64,000 nucleotides of DNA from Globodera rostochiensis (GCA_018350325.1 JAEVLN010000007.1:3329804-3393803); one strand, 5' to 3'; shown: positions 12,489 through 30,176, counted from the first letter of the stretch. Numbers and translations are program-made. The notes: generated by a model not told the origin, from the letters alone.

Positions 12489-13585
12489 TTTTTGTTGACA
12501 AATTCTAATCAAATTGTGACGGATTTCAAAATTAACCTGAATAGAACAATTTTCAAAAATTATTTTTGGCCTCAAAATCATTCTAAAAGCATAAAATTAC
12601 AACGAAAAGGCAAGTAATGATCGAACATGCTTTTTGAATGATTTTGAGACCAAAAATAATTTTTGAAAAATTGTTCGAATTCGGGTCCGAGGTTCGGAAA
12701 TGATCAAAATGGATGCCATATTCAGATTCTAGTCAGACAATCCTTCGCCGACCCATTTTTTTTTGAAAAAAAAACATTTTTCATAAAGTCGTAAAATCAG
12801 TATTCGAATTCTATTTAGAACAATTTCGAACGCCGAACTCAATGAAAGGATTAGGTCAAAAAATAAATAAAAATGATAATTTAACGAAATTCGTTAATTA
12901 AAGGAATAAAATCAGAAAAATGTTGTTAAAATATTTCGGCATGGAAAATACCTATTTACACAAGATAGGAAAGGGAAGTTGAATGAATTCAGTCAAAAAC
13001 TGATTAAGGGCGGGTGGAAAGTTAAGAATTTGAAGGTTGGTTAACCTACATTTTTTTGTTAAATTTTTTGATAAAAAATCAGTTCATAGAAATAGAATTT
13101 TTAATTTTTCGATAATAAAATATTACAATTGTAGCCCGGACTTGAATGCCAATCGATACTTCGATCAAGATCGATCTCGAAAAATTTTAAATCTCAAAAA
13201 TATCGGTAAAAATTCTCAATCAAGATTTCGACTGAGACTCGGCTTGGTCCGGGCTGTAAATTCATTTATGTACAATTTATTAGGTTTTTAATTTTTGTTA
13301 AAACCATTAAAAATGTAATTATATGAAATAACTTGCCGATTATCAATGGATGGGAAGAACCGCATTAAATTGATAATGGGTGGGGATGAACATGTAAAAA
13401 AAGAGGGAAATTTATTGCATAAATCAATATGATAATCTGCACTTAAATTGGTCTGGCGGATTATTTCAAAATTGGTAATTAAAAATGAATGAAAAACATA
13501 TTAAATTTTAATATAAAAAATTGTTTATTCGGAATAAAGAAATTAAAAGCGACAAAAAAATATGATGAAATAAAATCGCACATTT
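12489..13585. other. Intergenic DNA with small inverted-ended relic
   Basis: No gene seen. At about 13133-13257 a segment starts TAGCCCGGAC and ends GTCCGGGCT, enclosing GATCAAGATCGATC-like words also met at 8041-8160 and 19924-20036. It may be a worn small DNA transposon. The rest is AT-rich. Confidence 0.4.
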
Positions 13586-16023
13586 TCAAAAATTTGTGGC
13601 GTTCTGTCCAAAATCATCGCCATGCCAATCCCAGTGCATTGTGCCATTGACAATTGCGAAGAATTTGTCCAAACTACCAAACATTGGTCCGAACTTTTGT
13701 GCCGTAAACGCTTTGTCGTCATTTTGTTGAAGTTCGAACAAATTTGCCTCAGGGAACATTTCCAGACGATCGATCCAACCACTATTTTTCACTTCGGCAA
13801 AATCTGATGCCGGTTCAATTGTGGCTTAATTAATTAATCTTTTTCAAATTTCTAACTCGTATTAATAAATATTTAATAATTTTTGTAAAAATAAATGTGA
13901 AAAAATAAATAGTAATATGACCCCGAGACTGAGACTTGACCCCGAGACTCGAGACCGAGACCCCCTATAATCCAATAAAACAATAATAGTACAATTTAAA
14001 TAGTGTCATATAAGAATTAAATTTAATATTAAAAAACATTTTAATAATAATATTAAAAAAATACCTTCGCCAACATTAGGCAATTTGCCTTCTTTAGTCC
14101 TTTTTGCAAACAATCGTCGCAATGTTTGCAGTTTTGCTTTGAATGGGTCGACCCGATCAAAAGGGTTCTGTCCAAACATTAGGCGAACCTAAAAAACATT
14201 TTTTTTGTTTTTTTGTTAAAAAAAACTCAAAAAATACCCCCAAATTTCGTATATCGTCAGTAATCTCGTGACTGTCACCATTGAGGGGCAATGGAAAATT
14301 GTCCGGGTCCATTTGGTAAGTTTGCTTCAACAGAACACCAACCAATCTGGCACGACTCTAAAAATTAATTTAAAAAAAATGTTTTTAGAGTATTTAAATA
14401 AGGTATTCTGTCCAAATTAAGTAAAAAATTCAACAAACAGCTTAAATTGATCCGTATTAATAAATTTATGTTTTGGCATTTTTAAAAAATAAATAATAAA
14501 TTGGTTAATTTAAGATAGCAATTAATAAAAATTATATTCATATAAAGGTTTTTTGAATATATTGTATTATGAAAAATATATTTTATAATTTTAATTAAGT
14601 AAAGTAATGTGTTAATATTTTTAAAAATTGATAAGATATAAAAAGAATTTTGACTAATTGTTCTTAATTATTTAAAATGCCAATTAATGAATTAGACCAT
14701 TTCATCAATGCCTTTCTTGCCGACTAGCCATCTCAAGAACGAAAAATTGTCCAAGTCCATATAAGCTTGCAGTAAATGGGTTTCCTAAATTTGAATTCTA
14801 AATTTAGCGCAATTTTGTTTGGAAAACAAACCAGGTGGCCATTGAATTGGAGCAGTACAGGCACATCAAATTCGACCAGTGTTGGGATATGCTAAATGAA
14901 AACGTACAAAGACAAAATGTCCCCAAGTGAAACGACGACAAAAAATGTCTCCAAGTGGAAAGACAAAATGTCCCCAATTGAAACAACGACAAAAAATGTC
15001 TCCAAGTGGAAAGACAAAATGTCCCCAAGTGAAACGACGACAAAATGTCTCCAAGTGGAAAAGACAAAATGTCCCCAGTGAAACGACGGCAAAATGTCTC
15101 AAAGTGGAAAAGACAAAATGTCCCCAAGTGAAAAACCGACAAAATGCCCCCATGTGGAACGACGACAAAATGTCTCAAGTGGAACGACGACAAAATGTCC
15201 TTGATGATATTTTGTCATTTTACTCAATGGGAGTTAAATTTTCATAAAATTTTATACCTTAAGTTCACTTATTGGCTATACCTTATTCGGGTGACCTTCT
15301 TCTACGGGATGGATCGGCATCAGTCGCCGTTGCTGATCAGTTGATAAACGGGTGATCAGTTGCCCCAGTTCGCGCATTTTGTCATCAAATCCAATCTTCT
15401 TACTGTAGTATATACGGTGCACGCGCTTTTGTTGCGCCGGCGGCAATTTACGAAATGCAGCAGGGACGGGAAGTCGCTTCAGCAACTCGTCCGGCAACGC
15501 TATGAACATCTCGTCAAGCAGTTCAAGCTTTTTCTGCAATTATTTTTGACAGTTTTATTATTTGACATTTAATTGATTATCATAAACAAAATATAATAAA
15601 ATCTTAATTCAACAAATAATAATAATATATTGATTATAAATTTAATTATTATTTACATTTTCATTTTGTATACCCGTGTATGTTTAATAACTGAAACAAT
15701 AATATTTAATAATTGAATACAATTTAAAATAAATAATGTATGGAATAATATTTAAAAGGGTTACAAGCTTTAACAAATTTAATTATCGTTATTTATTTTT
15801 AAAAAAATTATTAATATTCTTTAAATAGTCTTATAATAATAAGTACAATATTGGTCAAGCTTTTGTCCATGTAAATTGCTCTGAATCGTTCAAATATCGC
15901 CGTAGGCAACACTTTACGGTATTCGTCCAGAGTCGTTTGATGGGTACGAGGTTTACATTCGACAATACAAAAATGAATTATTAATAAGATTTTTAATAAA
16001 AAAATACTTTGTAATTGAACCAT
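13586..16023 (-). CDS. Secreted SXP/RAL-2-like (DUF148) protein with long C-terminal extension
   Basis: Seven exons join without a phase conflict: 16023-15847, 15533-15282, 14891-14832, 14784-14698, 14357-14238, 14188-14065 and 13803-13586, about 345 residues. The first exon gives a signal peptide (IFLLKILLIIHFCIVEC). The DUF148-type region follows: VLPTAIFERFRAIYMDKSLT, LPDELLKRLPVPAAFRKLPP, then RVHRIYYSKKIGFDDKMREL and LITRLSTDQQRRL. After it come five exons without recognised homology: FDVPVLLQFNGHL, FLRWLVGKKGIDEM, VGVLLKQTYQMDPDNFPLPL, RLMFGQNPFDRVDPFKAKLQ and a C-terminus ending DFGQNATNF. Usual family members are about 150-250 residues, so this is long. The weakest link is the donor at 14698/14697 (GTCTAA); if unused, the protein stops there and the remaining exons form a second gene. 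A tandem array sits in the second intron. Confidence 0.75.
14905..15212. repeat. About 50-bp tandem array in an intron of the DUF148-like gene
   Basis: Imperfect copies of GACAAAATGTCCCCAAGTG followed by AAACGACGACAAAATGTCTC and CAAGTGGAAA. Roughly six units lie between exons 15533-15282 and 14891-14832. Open frames on both strands here are produced by the repeat. Confidence 0.85.
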
Positions 16024-16065
16024 TTGTTTATAAATATGATGAGACCATTTGGTCCGTTTGGCCAT

Positions 16066-16308
16066 TTAAATGGCCAAAATGTTAAGGAGATGCAATGTTT
16101 GATCAGTTGCGAAAGATTCGTTGGTTTTCCGGGGCTTCTTAGGATTTTGCGCATCTGGCTTTTTAATTATTACCAATTTTAAACCGTATGTCGACAGTTC
16201 GTCACCTGGACATTTCATACACTTTCGTAATTTCTCTAAGTTCTTTATTAATTTCGCGAAAACTCTTTGATTTTGTGGGGTTTTGTCAAAGATCGAAAGT
16301 TTTTTCAT
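16066..16308 (-). CDS. Small open frame, hypothetical
   Basis: From an ATG at 16308 the frame reads MKKLSIFDKTPQNQRVFAKL and continues lysine-rich to a stop at 16066. It contains CMKCPGDELSTYG. It lies just upstream of the DUF148-like gene, with 42 bp between, and could be an upstream exon or untranslated region of that gene or chance. There is no homology I recognise. Confidence 0.2.
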   Translation of the reverse strand: MKKLSIFDKTPQNQRVFAKLIKNLEKLRKCMKCPGDELSTYGLKLVIIKKPDAQNPKKPRKTNESFATDQTLHLLNILAI

Positions 16309-16622
16309 AGTTGGTGGAGAAATGCCCCGTTTTCCATTTCCGGATTGGGTCGGAATCAAGATTTAGCCGGGATTCCGATCCCAAAAATAGGTTTGCCGGT
16401 CTTTAGTAAAAAGGGTGGAAATTGTTGAAGTCGAAAATTTCAGTAGGCATTTAAAAATCAAAAATATGCACAAATACATACATTATTATGAGCGCAAATG
16501 TACATAGTAAACGGATTACTGATCAAATTTTTGAATTGATCAAATCATTCAGATGATCAGGATCAGTTTCTAACGTTGGATCAAAAAATAAAAATCAAAA
16601 ATTGCTTAAATTTTCAAAAATT

Positions 16623-22400
<5,778 letters not shown>

Positions 22401-22959
22401 CATTGGTTACAATTACTATCTTTTGTTAATGATTATAATTAATTTTTATTTCAAAAAATATTTTTTCCATTTTTATAATTATTTATTATTCATGAATTTT
22501 TTGCGTTGGAAGTGTTTGAGCAAATCCAATGCGAACAAACCGAAATTCCGAGTCCATCGAGCGGGGACGGCCAATCGGGGAAAGGAAAAAGGGACAGTCA
22601 TCGCTTATAGCGTTAAAACTCTGAATTCCGGAGTCCATTTGTGTGGGCTGATCAGTGGGGATGGGTTCGTTCCCCATAATTATTCATCGTTTTGCTTTCC
22701 CCTTGAGGGCAAAAAGTCAGTCAACGATTTGTGATGCTCGACGCTGATTGGCTGGTGAAGTGCGTAAATAGGCGGCTCAAACCCTCACAAAATCAGTTTA
22801 GGGTGTAAGCAGTCAGACCTTTTAGAACTAGCTTAAACTCCAACCAAACCAAACAAAATTAAATTTTAACTTTCTGAAAGTTTTTTTGGTTTGGAATAGT
22901 TTATGCTAGAATACCGTTTAAATGGGACTAATTTTAAAATTGTGTCCGATGACGATGCT

Positions 22960-23134
22960 TAGGGTTGGACAAAACCGGATATTATCCGGGTCCCCCGGAT
23001 ACCGAATAGCTCAAAAACACCCGGATACCGGTCCCGGATCCAGCATAATTTAGCTGTCATCGTTCAAGACCGGATAATTTTTATCCAAAATTTTCCCATA
23101 CCGGTTCCAGATTATCCGCTTTTGTCCAACCCTA
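22960..23134. mobile_element. Small hAT-like element, 175 bp
   Basis: Ends are TAGGGTTGGACAAAA and, inverted at the right, TTTTGTCCAACCCTA. Flanks are ACGATGCT and ATGATGCT, an 8-bp duplication with one mismatch. The paralogous site near 39131 (CGATGATGCTTATCATC) has one uninterrupted copy. The interior is made of CCGGATACCGG-type words. There is no coding capacity. Confidence 0.85.
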
Positions 23135-23345
23135 ATGATGCTTATCAATCTGCCTTTTTCTCCTCCTCACTCCCAGCCCTAATAGAAATTTTACGCTTGT
23201 TGAAGCGAACGGCATAGGCCTTGAACTTCAAACGAAAACGGCACTGGCCTCGGAGACGGAACGACAACGGAAGAACGGAAACTGACCACGGACGGACCGC
23301 TGCCCGCACTCGACCTTGCAGGGACCGCGCGACGGCACTTTGAAC

Positions 23346-23546
23346 TAGGGTAGGACGGGACCGGGACTTTTGGGAAAAACCGGGACCGGGACTAAATTAG
23401 TCCCGGTCAAAAAAACGGCTATTGGACAAAAAAACGTTTTGGAAAAAACCGGGACCATTTATAACGGAGCTTGAAAAAAACCGGCACTAAATTTCAGTCC
23501 CAGAAAAGACATTTCAGTACTGGTCCCGTGGTCCCGTCCTACCCTA
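23346..23546. mobile_element. Small hAT-like element, 201 bp
   Basis: Ends TAGGGTAGGACGGGACC and, inverted, GTCCCGTCCTACCCTA, flanked by a perfect 8-bp duplication, CTTTGAAC (23338-23345 and 23547-23554). The interior is arrays of ACCGGGACCGGGACT-type words. It sits in the remnant of the repeat exon of the decayed paralogue. There is no coding capacity. Confidence 0.92.
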
Positions 23547-25430
23547 CTTTGAACTAGAGCACGGCGCGGGATTGTTTGAGAAAAATAATTTTTAAGCAAT
23601 CGAACTCAATGACGCCCCTGCAAATATAAGAATATACCTTAATGATCGAAATTCAAATCGAAATTTTTTTCTAACAAACTTTAATAATCCACTTTTTAGA
23701 TCCCGACTACGACTGTGGTATGAAATTTGTGAGTTCGCTGCATTAATTGCCAATGCTTTTATATAGGCGGCACCGGCGATTGTGCCGGTCTCGAAGGGCT
23801 TGCGACAAGGAAAAAAAGGAGGCGTGTGCCTCTTCGGGTGGGGCAAATGTATTCAAAAAGATGACTTGGCGACGAGCACTTGCTGCTCGGCCGATTACAA
23901 ATTCACGTGTTGCGACACTGTAAGTTTTTGCTTCTTATAAAGGGGTGCTTAAGACTTGAAATTTACCGGAAATCGAGACCAGTCAGGAATTGGCCCAAAC
24001 CAAAAAAGTAATAAAATCGGGGGGGGGGGGGGGACCTCCCATTATACCATCCGAAAGTTTCAAATTCAAAGCAATTCAAAAAATTGTAGTTTTCGCAAAC
24101 TTTAAAATTTAATAACTTTTGCATGATACTGTTTGTTTTCTTTGCGCTAAATCGTCCCGATATATATTGTCAGCAAAAATTTTTTGCAATTGATTTCTGA
24201 TATTTTTTACAATACTGTCAGTAAATTTTTCTTTTCTGTTAAATAAAGTTGCCCGATATATCACCAATAAATCAGTCGGTCTCAAGTCGTGGGGACGTAT
24301 TTTAAAATTACGTGCCACCGAAAAAGCCCAATACTGTAAAATTTGAGAATTTTAACTTTAATGTGATTGTTTTTTTGTTCATTTTAGGCCCTGACGACTG
24401 AAGCGACAACGGTGACAACGGTCTGAAGTTTTTGGGGTTGATAAAATATTTTTTATCGATGCTTTTACAAGACACTGCTCCCCGAACAAAAACTGGAGAA
24501 GGCATACAAAGATGCAGCAACGCTTTGCCAATGCAAATGGAAAATGCGTCAAGACGGATGGGTTCAAAGCCAGTCTCTGCTGCAAGGAGGGGTTCCAGTA
24601 CAAGTGCTGCGTTGACCCGGATCAATCATTCAAGCTGATCAAAAAGAATACGGTAAAAATTTTACTAAATTAATTTGTTGTTTTGTTAATTATTATATTC
24701 TCTTTTTACAGACCGAACTCATCCTGGAACTTCGCGCGAAGGACGAATGCAAAACCGCAAACTTTACGTGCTTCTGCGACGTGAGTAACTACGAAGGCTG
24801 GCGAGGGTTAAAGTTCACGTCTTTGCGACCCCAACTTCACGTGCCCGACACGTTAAGTGATGTAAACATTTTTCAGTCCATGTTTGGGGGTAGCGTTTGG
24901 ATTAAAATCGGTAGCCCAATCCCGAATTCCTCAAAAATAGTCGGTTGGAATCCCGACAAATCCCGAAGAATTTTTCGGTATTCCGCTGGATTTTGGGATT
25001 GAGCAACAAAGCCAACCCATAAGTGCCTAAATACCAATTTGGAATCCTGGATCCCGACAAATCCCGGTCATTTTCCAAAAATGCTCGATAGGATCCTCAT
25101 GTCAGGAATCCCGAATTCAATCCGCAAGGTTCCGGCAAATCCTGAACTTTTTCGGGATCCCGCGGGATTTTGAAATTAAGAAAAAAAAGGCCAAAAGATT
25201 GTTTTTGAATTAAAAAGTGGCTTTTAAGGACAAGCCGCTGCACCGAAGAAACCGGACCGCAATCCTTGCAAGCACTTACCTATTCCCCACGCTGAGCCGC
25301 CCCAATCAACGACAAACTCGGAAATTTGTCCTGTGCCACCATCACAGCCCATCGGTAGCAATAATTAATAATAAAAGGAATGATTTATTGATGAAAACAA
25401 AAAATAAAAGTATTTTTGTCTGAAAACCAA

Positions 25431-25849
25431 TTAAAAAGCAGTTAATAAGCATCAACTTTTAAATTTCTTATTTTAATCACTTTTAAGTGATTGCGGCTTC
25501 TTCTCTGCATCCACGTCGCTCATGCAGTGGCTAGCTTGCCATTCTCCTCTGATTCCGCAGTCAAACCTTCGATTAACACCTAACCTATTTAAGCAATTCA
25601 TTTTGATCCAATTTGTGTTAATACTCATTTCATTTGCATGATAACTTTACCCCTCAAAACTGATCTCGTTTTAAGATTCATATACATTGTGTTGCTCATC
25701 TCTTCACATTTTCTGTAATCAAATAAACTCGGAAAAGCGCGGGAAAAAAAATTCATGCATTGGATTGGGGCAGGCAGAATTTCGTCAAAAAAATTAAATT
25801 CAAATTAATGGAGAAACAATGCCATGCGCTTAATCATAAGTTTTCACAG
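25431..25849. other. 3' flank of the decayed paralogue
   Basis: 25490-25600 still resembles 43342-43430 downstream of the intact gene (TTGCGGCT...TCTGATTCCGCAGTCAA). Nothing else was seen. Confidence 0.4.
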
Positions 25850-27745
25850 GTGTCTGGACATTTGTGCCGCAGACATTTGCGCCCTAATTTGTAAGGACAT
25901 TCAGACATTTACGCCCTAAGGCAAAATTGACATTTGCGCCCTAAGGACATTTACGCCCAAAGGCAAAATTGACATTTGCGCCCTAAGGACATTTACGCCC
26001 TAAGGCAAAATTGACATTTGCGCCCTTAGGACATTTACGCCCTAAGGCAAAATTGACATTTGTGCCCTAAGGACATTTACGCCCTAAGGCAAAATTGACA
26101 TTTGCGCCTTAAGGACATTTACGCCCTAAGGCAAAATTGACATTTGCGCCCTAAGGACATTTACGCCCAAAGGCAAAATTGACATTTGCGCCCTAAGGAC
26201 ATTTACGCCCTAAGGCAAAATTGACATTTGCGCCCTAAGGACATTTACGCCCTAAGGCAAAATTGACATTTGCGCCCTAAGGACATTTACGCCCTAAGGC
26301 AAAATTGACATTTGCGCCCTAAGGACATTTACGCCCAAAGGCAAAATTGACATTTGCGCCCTAAGGACATTTACGCCCTAAGGCAAAATTGACATTTGCG
26401 CCTTAAGGACATTTACGCCCTAAGGCAAAATTGACATTTGCGCCCTAAGGACATTTACGCCCAAAGGCAAAATTGACATTTGCGCCCTAAGGACATTTAC
26501 GCCCTAAGGCAAAATTGACATTTGCGCCCTAAGGACATTTACGCCCTAAGGCAAAATTGACATTTGCGCCCTAAGGACATTTACGCCCTAAGGCAAAATT
26601 GACATTTGCGCCCTAAAGACATTTACGCCCAAAGGCAAAATTGACATTTGCGCCCTAAGGACATTTACACCCTAAGGCAAAATTGACATTTGCGCCCTAA
26701 GGACATTTACGCCCTAAGGCAAAATTGACATTTGCGCCCTAAGGACATTTACGCCCTAAGGCAAAATTGACATTTGCGCCCTAAGGACATTTACGCCCTA
26801 AGGCAAAATTGACATTTGCGCCCTAAGGACATTTACGCCCAAAGGCAAAATTGACATTTGCGCCCTAAGGACATTTACGCCCTAAGGCAAAATTGACATT
26901 TGCGCCCTAAGGACATTTACGCCCAAAGGCAAAATTGACATTTGCGCCCTAAGGACATTTACGCCCTAAGGCAAAATTGACATTTGCGCCCTAAGGACAT
27001 TTACGCCCTAAGGCAAAATTGACATTTGCGCCCTAAGGACATTTACGCCCTAAGGCAAAATTGACATTTGCGCCCTAAGGACATTTACGCCCAAAGGCAA
27101 AATTGACATTTGCGCCCTAAGGACATTTACGCCCTAAGGCAAAATTGACATTTGCGCCCTAAGGACATTTACGCCCTAAGGCAAAATTGACATTTGCGCC
27201 CTAAAGACATTTACGCCCAAAGGCAAAATTGACATTTGCGCCCTAAGGACATTTACGCCCTAAGGCAAAATTGACATTTGCGCCCTAAGGACATTTACGC
27301 CCTAAGGCAAAATTGACATTTGCGCCCTAAAGACATTTACGCCCAAAGGCAAAATTGACATTTGCGCCCTAAGGACATTTACACCCTAAGGCAAAATTGA
27401 CATTTGCGCCCTAAGGACATTTACGCCCTAAGGCAAAATTGACATTTGCGCCCTAAGGACATTTACGCCCTAAGGCAAAATTGACATTTGCGCCCTAAGG
27501 ACATTTACGCCCTAAGGCAAAATTGACATTTGCGCCCTAAGGACATTTACGCCCAAAGGCAAAATTGACATTTGCGCCCTAAGGACATTTACGCCCTAAG
27601 GCAAAATTGACATTTGCGCCCTAAGGACATTTACGCCCAAAGGCAAAATTGACATTTGCGCCCTAAGGACATTTACGCCCTAAGGCAAAATTGACATTTG
27701 CGCCCTAAGGACATTTACGCCCTAAGGCAAATTGACATTTACGCC
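25850..27745. repeat. 42-bp satellite-like tandem array, about 44 copies
   Basis: The unit is TTGACATTTGCGCCCTAAGG followed by ACATTTACGCCCTAAGGCAA and AA. It is itself two related halves, each with ACATTT(A/G)CGCCCTAAGG. Variants are few and recur in a pattern (CCCAAAGG, CCTTAAGG, TACACC), which suggests recent spread of blocks of several units. Stop codons interrupt every frame, so it is not coding. The first 50 bp are degenerate. Confidence 0.97.
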
Positions 27746-28204
27746 GTGAACCAATAAAAAAATCAAACTTAAGATTTAAAAATTAAATAAATTTGTAAAA
27801 ATATGTTCGAGGCGAGGTTGGAGGAGCTGCCGCCAACCTTGTCTCTTCGAAATGGGATTTAGTTTTGAATTGAAAAGCAATTTCTTATTTTATGTAGCAC
27901 GACTACGGCGGAAATGTCCGAGGCGCAAACAAATAAACTCATAAAATGTAAAGTGAACGTGTTGGGCCCGTTGCCAAGAAATCCTCTCGATTTTTTCCTC
28001 GCCTCTGGCTATACCCTTTTCCCGGGGAAAAAGGCAAACAACGCCCGGGAACGATCCGGAGTCTTCCAATGTCCGGTTGGGTGCTGCTGCCGCCCGATGA
28101 AGCTCAGATAGATCTCGATGATTTCTTGGCCGTTCTTGAGGAGCGAGGGGAGGGGGGGGGGGGGGGGGAAGGAGCACAGTTACAGTTAGCATATTTTTTA
28201 TATA
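27746..28204. other. Intergenic DNA with a G run
   Basis: Includes a G run at about 28147-28168. A possible coding-like stretch on the minus strand near 28120-27990 (REKGIARGEEKIERISWQRA) has no splice or homology support. Confidence 0.35.
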
Positions 28205-28468
28205 TTTATTAATATGGCATAGGTATATAATTTAAATTGGCATCATTTTTGGTGACCAAAAATTTTATTAAATTTTTTTATTTTTCAAGAAAAACAAATG
28301 TATTGGCAAAAAACCCGCCGGAAATGCAACGTCCAAAAACACCAACTTCCGATCAGATGACATTGCGCGCGCGTGCGCAGCTTCTAACATATTGTTTTAT
28401 ATTATACATAAAAATGGACATTTTATTTAAAATTAGGGAATACAAAAAAATTTAAATCTATTTAACTA

Positions 28469-29398
28469 ATGTATCCAATAACAATAAGCCAATACAATCA
28501 AAAAGTATTATTCGTATATTTTTTGTTCATTTTTTCTTTATTTAATTTGAGTCGACAATCTGTTCCAAACTCAGAATGGCACAATAAAGGTAGTTTGTTT
28601 AAATGTGTTTAAAATCTTTTGCCATCCATTCCGCCATTCAAATATTTTAAATTTTAATAATAAATTAGAGTTGAGCCAATTGGCGTTTTAAAGAAAAGCT
28701 GGGAGCAGGATTAGTAAGCCGGGATCATTAAGAGGAATTTCAGTACCAAAAACGGGCATTTCAGTCTCAATCTCGAAATGCCGTAAATGCCAACCCTGAT
28801 GTTGGGATTGCATTTGCAACCATAATCAACCCACACTGAATTATTGCAACACAAAATCATCCCGCCGACAAATTTAAAACAAATATAAATAAATAAATAA
28901 AATATTTAAAATTGTTTAGATTTGTACAATACTGCTCAGGAACTGTTGGATTCCGTGCCGAATGTGAATGATCGACGACAAAATGTTGCCGCAGCACCAA
29001 TTAATGTTGATTTTGTCAAAAAATGGCTCCACAAATACATTGACGGATTTGTATGTCAAGAAACATCATTTGTGGCACTCAAACAACTCAATGTTATGAA
29101 TGCCGAATTTCGAGAAAATTATGGCAAAGTGCAAAACAATTTTTGTAAGGAATTAAAAAGCGGGAAAAGCATAGAAGAAGCGATGGCAAGTGTTCAGAAT
29201 GAAGCGGTGAAATTGATCAAAAATTTTGCGTACAATCCGAACAATAAAAAAATAATTGATCAGAAAGCTTTGAGGAATTTATTCCCCAATAATATACAGC
29301 AAGATAAAATAGAAAGATTGATGAAGCAATTTCATTTGGCACTTTATTCATTCATCGAATCAATTAAGGGTAATCATGACAAATTTTTAATCATCTAA
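28469..29398 (+). CDS. Small secreted protein, duplicated gene, copy 1
   Basis: Two exons: 28469-28589 and 28920-29398, joined in phase 1 (AAAG|GTAGTT, TTTAG|ATTTG), about 199 residues. The first exon is a signal peptide (KVLFVYFLFIFSLFNLSRQS). The mature part is alpha-helical in composition: YNTAQELLDSVPNVN, VDFVKKWLHKYIDGFVCQET, FCKELKSGKSIEEAMASVQN, KLIKNFAYNPNNKKIIDQKA, and a lysine- and phenylalanine-rich end (IKGNHDKFLII). Two cysteines (FVCQ, NFCK) could pair. I do not recognise the family. The 46188-47093 copy differs at only a few codons (for example NDRRQ / NYGQQ), so both are probably recent and still open. Confidence 0.72.
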
Positions 29399-29717
29399 GA
29401 GCGTGAAAAGACGCATTTTTGGGAATTAATTTCCAAAATATAAGCGCACCCACAAATTTATTCAAAACTCTGATCCGGCATTCTGTGCCGAGACAATTCT
29501 GTGCCAGCCTTAGGTGTAGGCTTAATAATTAGTACGCAAAAAAGTAGATATCGGATTTAAGGACCGATCGAGATTTTGATCGAGAATCCTGAAAAAATCT
29601 CCACTATAATCACACGCTTGCTTCTGACCCTAATAATTTTTAGCAAAAACATCATCATCATCGACTATTTTCTGGGCGCACCGGGAAAATGGTTTCAATT
29701 ATCAACAGCATCATTCC

Positions 29718-29999
29718 ATGGCGCAACAGCAACGACGACGACGACGACAAAGACGAGGAAAAAGCATGAAAACTTTTGATGGCATTACGCAGGGAGGCGG
29801 AGGAGGAGTCGAAGCAGCGGCGAACCCGTTGTGCATTTTGTTCCTGCTGTTAGCAATGGCTGCGCTCGTTGGACTGATTGTCGGCCTTGGTGTTCCGTCA
29901 CTTGACCACCATGCAAAATTGCCGGTCATCATCATCAGTGTGGTTGTGTTGGTGTTCAATTTGGTCTTGCTGTGCGCAATGTGCAATTTGCCGGAGTAG
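29718..29999 (+). CDS. Small two-helix membrane protein, copy 1
   Basis: 93 codons from MAQQQRRRRRQRRGK to CNLPE. There is a basic Gln/Arg N-terminus, a Gly run (GGGGGVEAAA), then two hydrophobic segments, PLCILFLLLAMAALVGLIVG and LPVIIISVVVLVFNLVLLCA, joined by a short loop (LGVPSLDHHAK). The frame is open in both duplicate copies, with matching length and changes mostly in the CAA/CGA run. The start is the first ATG; an upstream exon is possible. Family unknown. It could be a membrane protein or the tail of a longer gene. Confidence 0.45.
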   Translation: MAQQQRRRRRQRRGKSMKTFDGITQGGGGGVEAAANPLCILFLLLAMAALVGLIVGLGVPSLDHHAKLPVIIISVVVLVFNLVLLCAMCNLPE

Positions 30000-30057
30000 T
30001 ATTGCATCGAGACATGTTGCTCCCGGATCCCGACTACGCCTTCGATGACCCGACGAT

Positions 30058-30176
30058 CAGGGCTGGGCAAAGCCCAAAATTATTTGAAGTTTGAAATGAA
30101 GCAAAATTTGTTATGCACAGCTCGAAGCTCTCAAAAACCCCGGGATTTTTTGAAGCCAAAGTTTAGCCCAGCTCTG
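30058..30176. mobile_element. Possible small hAT-like relic, 119 bp
   Basis: Begins CAGGGCTGGGCAAAGCCC and ends GTTTAGCCCAGCTCTG, inverted ends of hAT type. No target duplication is visible in any of the three copies of this locus (also about 47755 and 43969), so it predates the duplications if it is an element. Confidence 0.4.

Larger units (their letters stand above)
22423..25430 (+). pseudogene. Decayed paralogue of the cysteine-rich modular gene at 39-43 kb
   Basis: This stretch parallels 38.65-43.5 kb in order: the shared upstream block (22.49-22.83 kb), a remnant of the repeat exon (23.19-23.34 kb; the nine 22-residue repeats are absent), a module exon (about 23772-23921), a second module exon (about 24470-24655), a third (24711-24854) and the last exon with its ACAGCCCATCGGTAGCAAT end (about 25230-25367). 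Damage: the module exon at 23.8 kb has compensating indels that delete the first two cysteines (it reads VCLFGWGKC); the exon at 24.5 kb is frameshifted after LCQCKW; the third exon has lost its donor (ACACG|TTAAG instead of GTAAG). The four exons between are missing. Two small transposons interrupt the 5' part. Confidence 0.85.

Noticed and set aside
13916..13972. Copy of the GAGACC element
   Set aside because: Only about 55 bp of GAGACCGAGACC words, without ends or duplication.
25850..27745. CRISPR-like regular repeat
   Set aside because: Units are contiguous with no spacers, and the sequence context is an intron-bearing animal genome.
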